A stretch of DNA of 63,353 nt from RGIG1995 sp045652425 (GTDB lineage Bacteria > Bacillota > Clostridia > Oscillospirales > CAG-272), in assembly GCA_045652425.1 (NCBI GenBank), contig JAZRUG010000009.1:1-63353 (forward strand). The letters are read 5' to 3'. Position numbers and translations under genes: made by a program. This document shows, in pieces, positions 59,776 through 63,353 of the stretch. The notes beneath the pieces were generated by a model. That model was not told the DNA's origin. It saw only the letters and a list, made by a program, of their open reading frames with translations, and did not search any database. The stretch's first letter is position 1, and the number at the start of each line of letters is the position of its first letter.

Positions 59776-60921
59776 TTATGCACTAAGTTTCACAAGTTGC
59801 TCGTAGTCCGCTTTTACATCTTTGATATGTACCTGCAACTCAGTATAAGCAGTGTCATTTTGATTTTCCAGTTTCTTGAGTTTCTCTTCAAGTTGGCTGA
59901 TATAAGTTTCATATTCAGATATCAATTGTTCGTAGGCATCTTTCTCTTTTGAAAAATTCTTTTGCTGGTTGATAAATTCTTTTGCTTGCTTCCTTAGTTT
60001 GACTTCATATTCTTCGGATGCCTGTGTATATCCTTCTTTCATTCCGTCGATTTTATACTTTGCCTTGTCGTTTTGTTGCAAGGAAAAGAAATGTGCAACT
60101 GCCATCCAACCAACTGCTTCAGTAATACCTGCTGCGGTTGCAGTGTTTATTGCATTGCCAAGCCCAGGTATCCATCCAAACAAAACTTGAGAAATACCTC
60201 TGCCAACAAATGATGTGGCAAATCCTGCAAGAATACCTTTGGCTGCTCCTTCAGTCAATCTTATATCAAATACAGCCGCCAAACTAACAATCATCGTAAT
60301 TTGTATGGGAGTAATAATTGCATTATCCGATAACGGAATCTGTGCCAAACCAGTACCTACACCACCTGCAGCAACAGATGCCGTGTGAATAATAGTATTA
60401 CACTTCTTTTTCTGGCTATCTGTTAACTCAACGGAACCAACTTCACCAGATGCTTTGAAGGTGATAACATCGTCCCATTTAGCATACTGAGTAGCCAGTT
60501 TGTCCAATGTATGTTTCAATTTGATTTTGTCATAACTTGTTGTAACTGCAAGTTTCTGTAGTCCATTTTTATTCCAATAAGAAATCTCTACCTTTGTATC
60601 GCTTGAATTGATTTCACCTTTTTTATTTGGAATAATATTGACCGTTGAAATGTCTTTATAATTGATATATACAGGTTTTTCAAAAAGGTCTTGCTGATAG
60701 ATACCAGTCAAAGTAAAGATAATACCGTTCTTGGCATTTCTGGTCAAAGTGGAGTCACAGAAAGCAACAATATTATTGGTGTTCAAATAAGGGTCAAAAT
60801 GTTTAATCAATTTTGCTAAGATTTTTTCTGGTATCTCTTGGTAATAGTACATTTTGCCCCAAGTGAAGTCAAAATTTTCCTTAACAATCGCTTTAAGAAC
60901 ATCGAGTTTATTCTCTGCCAT
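59776..60921 (-). CDS. Cassette protein A: PH-like domain, glycine-rich membrane-type segment, coiled coil (381 aa)
   Basis: Residues 1-146 look like a bacterial PH-like domain (IPEKILAKLIKHFDPYL, AKNGIIFTLTGIY, KPVYINYKDISTV). Residues 175-280 are Gly/Ala-rich and hydrophobic (ASVAAGGVGTGLAQIPLSDN, LAGFATSFVGRG, LGNAINTATAAGITEAVGW), similar in style to DUF697/YcjF C-termini. Residues 290-381 are a coiled coil homologous to protein C. The ATG at 60921 with GAGG upstream is used since the promoter at 60974-61002 lies inside the longer frame that reaches 61074. A membrane-bound sensing or scaffolding role is possible but not shown. Confidence 0.75.
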   Translation of the reverse strand: MAENKLDVLKAIVKENFDFTWGKMYYYQEIPEKILAKLIKHFDPYLNTNNIVAFCDSTLTRNAKNGIIFTLTGIYQQDLFEKPVYINYKDISTVNIIPNKKGEINSSDTKVEISYWNKNGLQKLAVTTSYDKIKLKHTLDKLATQYAKWDDVITFKASGEVGSVELTDSQKKKCNTIIHTASVAAGGVGTGLAQIPLSDNAIITPIQITMIVSLAAVFDIRLTEGAAKGILAGFATSFVGRGISQVLFGWIPGLGNAINTATAAGITEAVGWMAVAHFFSLQQNDKAKYKIDGMKEGYTQASEEYEVKLRKQAKEFINQQKNFSKEKDAYEQLISEYETYISQLEEKLKKLENQNDTAYTELQVHIKDVKADYEQLVKLSA

Positions 60922-60973
60922 TGTAGTACCTCGTTTCTCTCCCCAATTACGTGGAGATTTATTTTTTAATAGT

Positions 60974-61002
60974 ATTGTACCATTTTTATCCCAATGTTTC
61001 AA
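60974..61002 (-). promoter_or_regulatory. Promoter of the A-B-C cassette
   Basis: Minus strand: TTGAAA (61002-60997), 17 bp, TACAAT (60979-60974). It lies inside the cassette, just within the left border repeat, so the cassette carries its own promoter. Confidence 0.7.
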
Positions 61003-61010
61003 TAGATATA

Positions 61011-61091
61011 AAAAATCCGCCCGAATTTCTTCAAGCGGATAATTTTGTTTTATACAAGAAACAATTTCTTTCATTTACTTAATTATAGCCT
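61011..61091. repeat. 81-bp direct repeat, left border of the A-B-C cassette (DR1)
   Basis: The partner of 58013-58093. Here two bases of one stem arm are changed (CC for TT), which breaks the hairpin, so this copy should be the poorer terminator for nnrD. Confidence 0.85.
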
Positions 61092-61133
61092 GAGTAGCAG
61101 CACAACAAGCAATGAAATCAACTCTTAAAAACA

Positions 61134-62012
61134 TCACTCGTTTTTTTCTAAAAATATTTTACACAAATCGGTCAATATATCACTTGGTAACATTGCGCGT
61201 TCAGATAATCTTTTTGCGCACATATCTGCAGACAGCCCGTGAAGATATACTCCGCATTTTGCCGCATCAAACGGCTTCATTCCCTGCGCGCAAAATGAAG
61301 AAATCACTCCTGCAAGTACATCTCCGCTTCCGCCTCGTGCAAGTCCGGAATTGCCTGTTTCATCGTTAACCGCCAAACTGCCGTCGGGCGTTGCAATATA
61401 CGTTATATGCGATTTCAACACAACAAAACAGTTATATTCTTCCGCAAAACGCAATGCCGTTACAATGGGAGAATCGGCAACCTCGCCTCTCGACTTGCCG
61501 CAGAGCCTCGCCATTTCCCCATAATGTGGTGTTATTACAGGCGGTCTTTTTGCATTTTTTATAAGTTCCGGACATTCAGATAATATATTCAAAGCATCTG
61601 CATCAAGAACAAGCTGACATTCAGCCTCGCTTACTATTCTTTTTACAAGAGCGCGCGTATCATCATCTATCGCCAACCCGCACCCAAGCAAAATCGTTGT
61701 ACAGTTTCTTGCTTGTCTTAAAATGGTATGTCCGTTATATGCCGAAATCGTTCCGTTTGTGCTTTCGCTCAACGGTAAAAACGTACATTCGGGTAAACTT
61801 GCCCCAACTGTTGTTATAACCTTTTCAATCGAAGCCAACGTAGTTATTCCAACACCACAACGAAGAGCCGCCGCACAACTTAAATATGCAGCGCCTCTGT
61901 AATATGAGCTTCCACAAACTGCAAGGAGTCTGCCGTAGTCGTGTTTTGAGCTTACTTGCTTTCTTTTGGGAAGCAAAGATAAAACTTCACCTTTAGTTAT
62001 TTTCCCTGACAT
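61134..62012 (-). CDS. nnrD: ADP/ATP-dependent NAD(P)H-hydrate dehydratase (YjeF C-terminal family)
   Basis: 292 residues. Ribokinase-like fold with GRLLAVCGSSYYRGAAYLS, LVLDADALNIL, VITPHYGEMARL, VLKSHITYIATPDG and the late GNSGLARGGSGDVLAGVI, the nucleotide and anion-hole block. It repairs hydrated NADH and NADPH. The N-terminal epimerase half (NnrE) seen in many bacteria is not fused here. It starts two bases after the NUDIX gene, one operon. Confidence 0.94.
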   Translation of the reverse strand: MSGKITKGEVLSLLPKRKQVSSKHDYGRLLAVCGSSYYRGAAYLSCAAALRCGVGITTLASIEKVITTVGASLPECTFLPLSESTNGTISAYNGHTILRQARNCTTILLGCGLAIDDDTRALVKRIVSEAECQLVLDADALNILSECPELIKNAKRPPVITPHYGEMARLCGKSRGEVADSPIVTALRFAEEYNCFVVLKSHITYIATPDGSLAVNDETGNSGLARGGSGDVLAGVISSFCAQGMKPFDAAKCGVYLHGLSADMCAKRLSERAMLPSDILTDLCKIFLEKNE

Positions 62013-62014
62013 AA

Positions 62015-62572
62015 TTATATAACACCCTTTTGCTTGAGCGCCCAGGTTTTAAGAACTGCAGTCTGTGTTTTTCCGTCGGGCATATCTCCGTCAAGTATCA
62101 TCTGAACTGCATCTTCAAGGGGGATTTTTTCACTGGTTAAAAACTCATCTTCATCAAGATGAATATTCCCTTGTCTTAACTCTGTAGCAAGGTACATATA
62201 TAATACTTCATCCATAATACCGGGTGAAGGATAAAAGACACCGAGTGGAATTATTTTACCCGCAGTATATCCTGTTTCCTCGGATAACTCTCTTATACCG
62301 CATTCAAGCGGATCTTCACCCTTTTCCATTTTTCCTGCAGGTACTTCTTTAACAATCTTTCCGTATGGATATCTGAATTGATTAACAAACACAACCTCGC
62401 CATTATCGGTTAATGGAACAATACATACACCACCGTTTTTTCTTACGATTTCACGATAAGCAATATTTCCGTTTGCAAGTTCAACTTTATCTCTTTCAAT
62501 TCTTACGATCTTCCCGGAAAACTTGACTTCTCCGTCTATTCTCTTTTCAAAAAGCATATCTTTCATATCCAT
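62015..62572 (-). CDS. NUDIX hydrolase, ADP-ribose pyrophosphatase type
   Basis: 185 residues from the ATG at 62572, which has GAGGTGA eight bases upstream; an in-frame ATG at 62602 is too far up. The Nudix box is GKMEKGEDPLECGIRELSEETG with REL and EE motif intact, and the AGKIIPLGVFYPSPGIMDE part with a Pro about 16 residues after it is typical of ADP-ribose pyrophosphatases. It turns ADP-ribose into AMP and ribose-5-phosphate. With nnrD next to it, both act on damaged or spent nicotinamide nucleotides. Confidence 0.92.
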   Translation of the reverse strand: MDMKDMLFEKRIDGEVKFSGKIVRIERDKVELANGNIAYREIVRKNGGVCIVPLTDNGEVVFVNQFRYPYGKIVKEVPAGKMEKGEDPLECGIRELSEETGYTAGKIIPLGVFYPSPGIMDEVLYMYLATELRQGNIHLDEDEFLTSEKIPLEDAVQMILDGDMPDGKTQTAVLKTWALKQKGVI

Positions 62573-62673
62573 AATAAAACTCACCTCGTTTGTTTCATTC
62601 ATACTGTTATTGTATCATACTATATTGCTCGGCGCAAGGAAAAACATATATTTCCCTGAATTACTTTTAAAAA

Positions 62674-62706
62674 AGAACGCTCTAGATTGTCATCTAAATC
62701 GTTCTG
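62674..62706 (-). terminator. Terminator of the four-helix-bundle gene
   Basis: AGAACG and CGTTCT with inner AGAT/ATCT pairing, then TTTTTT on the minus strand. Confidence 0.65.
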
Positions 62707-62740
62707 TTTTGGTAGCAAAGCAAAACAATAATATTGCAGG

Positions 62741-63103
62741 TTAATTATTGTTTTTCTTTGCAGTATTTATTGATGAAATAAGTATTTTCTTTAATTCAAC
62801 ACAATTTTCAAGAATTATTTTATCATCATAATATCCACTTTCTATAAGCAGTTCGATCCAATATTCACTCTCTGAACACTCTTTTAATGCTATCTGAAGT
62901 TTAGCAATAAAATCATTCTTTCCGTGTCCATAAAACGCTTCCCTTATATTTGCTCCAATACTTGTACCACTGCGAATAAGTTGATTTGTAAGTACACTTT
63001 CTCTTTTTTCACTTTTTACACTATTACATACTTTAATAATATCTAATGCAAATTGTTTTGATTTTGTAAGCAACGGACTATCCACAAACATTCTCCTATT
63101 CAA
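62741..63103 (-). CDS. Four-helix-bundle protein (23S rRNA intervening-sequence family)
   Basis: 120 residues. Blocks KSKQFALDIIKVC, NQLIRSGTSIGANIREAFYG, FIAKLQIALKECSESEYWIELL match the family found as single genes or inside 23S rRNA intervening sequences. It forms a homopentamer in known structures; the role is unknown. Here it stands alone, between tRNA-Lys and the NUDIX operon, not in an rRNA gene. Confidence 0.92.
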   Translation of the reverse strand: MNRRMFVDSPLLTKSKQFALDIIKVCNSVKSEKRESVLTNQLIRSGTSIGANIREAFYGHGKNDFIAKLQIALKECSESEYWIELLIESGYYDDKIILENCVELKKILISSINTAKKNNN

Positions 63104-63219
63104 TCAAACTCGCAAAAGCGAGTTTGCACCTTACCTCTTCCTTATTCACTATTACTTATTACTTTCCAAAAATCGACAAGGCTTTTTAGGGAAAAGTGAA
63201 TAGTGAATAGGTAATAAGT

Positions 63220-63256
63220 AAAAATCGACAAGATTCTGTCGAACCTTGTCGATTTT
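63220..63256 (-). terminator. Terminator of the tRNA-Lys gene
   Basis: AAAATCGACAAG pairs with CTTGTCGATTTT directly after the CCA end on the minus strand, followed by TTTTT. Confidence 0.85.
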
Positions 63257-63332
63257 TGGTGCTCCATCGGAGAGTCGAACTCCGGACACCTTGATTAAAA
63301 GTCAAGTGCTCTACCTTCTGAGCTAATGGGGC
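63257..63332 (-). tRNA. tRNA-Lys (anticodon TTT)
   Basis: A 76-base tRNA on the minus strand with encoded CCA. D arm TAGCTCAGAAGGTAGAGC, anticodon stem CTTGA/TCAAG with loop CTTTTAA, T arm CGGAG-TTCGACT-CTCCG. In the acceptor stem GCCCCAT faces ATGGAGC, leaving one C-A mismatch at pair 3-70. Confidence 0.93.
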
Positions 63333-63353
63333 ACACTATTTTTCTATGCTCTG

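Larger units (their letters stand above)
58013..61091 (-). other. Three-gene cassette between direct repeats
   Basis: The genes at 60921-59776 (A), 59766-58564 (B) and 58573-58154 (C) run as one tight operon with one promoter, and the unit sits between two 81-bp direct repeats. No integrase or transposase is present. The layout suggests acquisition or duplication as one block. Function unknown. Confidence 0.6.

Noticed and set aside
60922..61074. An extra 51 residues at the N-terminus of cassette protein A
   Set aside because: A good promoter (60974-61002) and ribosome site lie inside this stretch, and its first part is within the border repeat.
58013..61091. Classic attL/attR of an integrated element
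   Set aside because: No integrase, excisionase or tRNA target is at either end, and the repeats can be explained as duplicated terminators; kept only as a hypothesis.

Overview
The window looks like a chromosomal segment of a low-GC, Gram-positive anaerobe of the class Clostridia, probably gut-associated. This rests on strong AGGAG-type ribosome sites, near-consensus TTGACA/TATAAT promoters, and families typical of the group: a DUF4317 protein, an ECF transporter S component, a MocR regulator, an AGCS symporter behind a tandem glycine riboswitch, and TagA/MnaA-type polysaccharide genes. No phage, plasmid or transposase gene is visible. No species can be named from sequence alone.

Layout. 1-5.9 kb: five tandem paralogs (the first cut by the window edge) of a deacetylase-like family, each with its own promoter and terminator; the first three spacers are all exactly 208 bp and nearly identical. 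6.1-8.6 kb: an MBOAT O-acyltransferase with an SGNH-type partner. 8.7-12.3 kb (minus): a Cache-HAMP-GGDEF cyclase, a lipoprotein and a LysR regulator. 12.4-17.7 kb: M20 peptidase, CapA-like protein, a second deacetylase-like protein, and a possible NlpC/P60-like protein. 18.4-25.3 kb: mostly housekeeping genes (nadE, bcp, sfsA with an unannotated 51-codon gene between sfsA and bcp, DUF4317, rlmA, a truncated MocR divergent from an ECF S component, a metallophosphatase). 25.5-29.5 kb: an HTH-sugar kinase fusion, murQ and a DUF6259-like glycosidase, read as a MurNAc/GlcNAc salvage operon. 29.6-33.2 kb: glycine riboswitch with AGCS symporter, then a degenerate M23 protein. 33.4-47.0 kb: a surface-polysaccharide region with an HTH-cytidylyltransferase fusion, a phosphonate/iron-type ABC importer, glycosyltransferases, a Wzy-like protein, a flippase, a sulfotransferase, TagA and UDP-GlcNAc 2-epimerase. 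47.2-50 kb: M20 amidohydrolase, LysM-CAP protein, and a divergent XRE/AbrB pair. 50-54.3 kb (minus): a sixth deacetylase-like paralog, hisS and aspS. 55-63.3 kb: Lhr-like helicase, XRE-zinc-ribbon regulator, a three-gene cassette of unknown function between 81-bp direct repeats, nnrD, a NUDIX hydrolase, a four-helix-bundle protein and tRNA-Lys.

The common theme is the cell envelope: making, decorating (acetyl, sulfate, possibly phospho-amine) and recycling surface glycans. The two best candidates for undescribed biology are the tandem deacetylase-like array with homogenised spacers and the direct-repeat-bounded A-B-C cassette at 58.0-61.1 kb. Intergenic DNA also carries several structured repeat families whose stems appear to co-vary.
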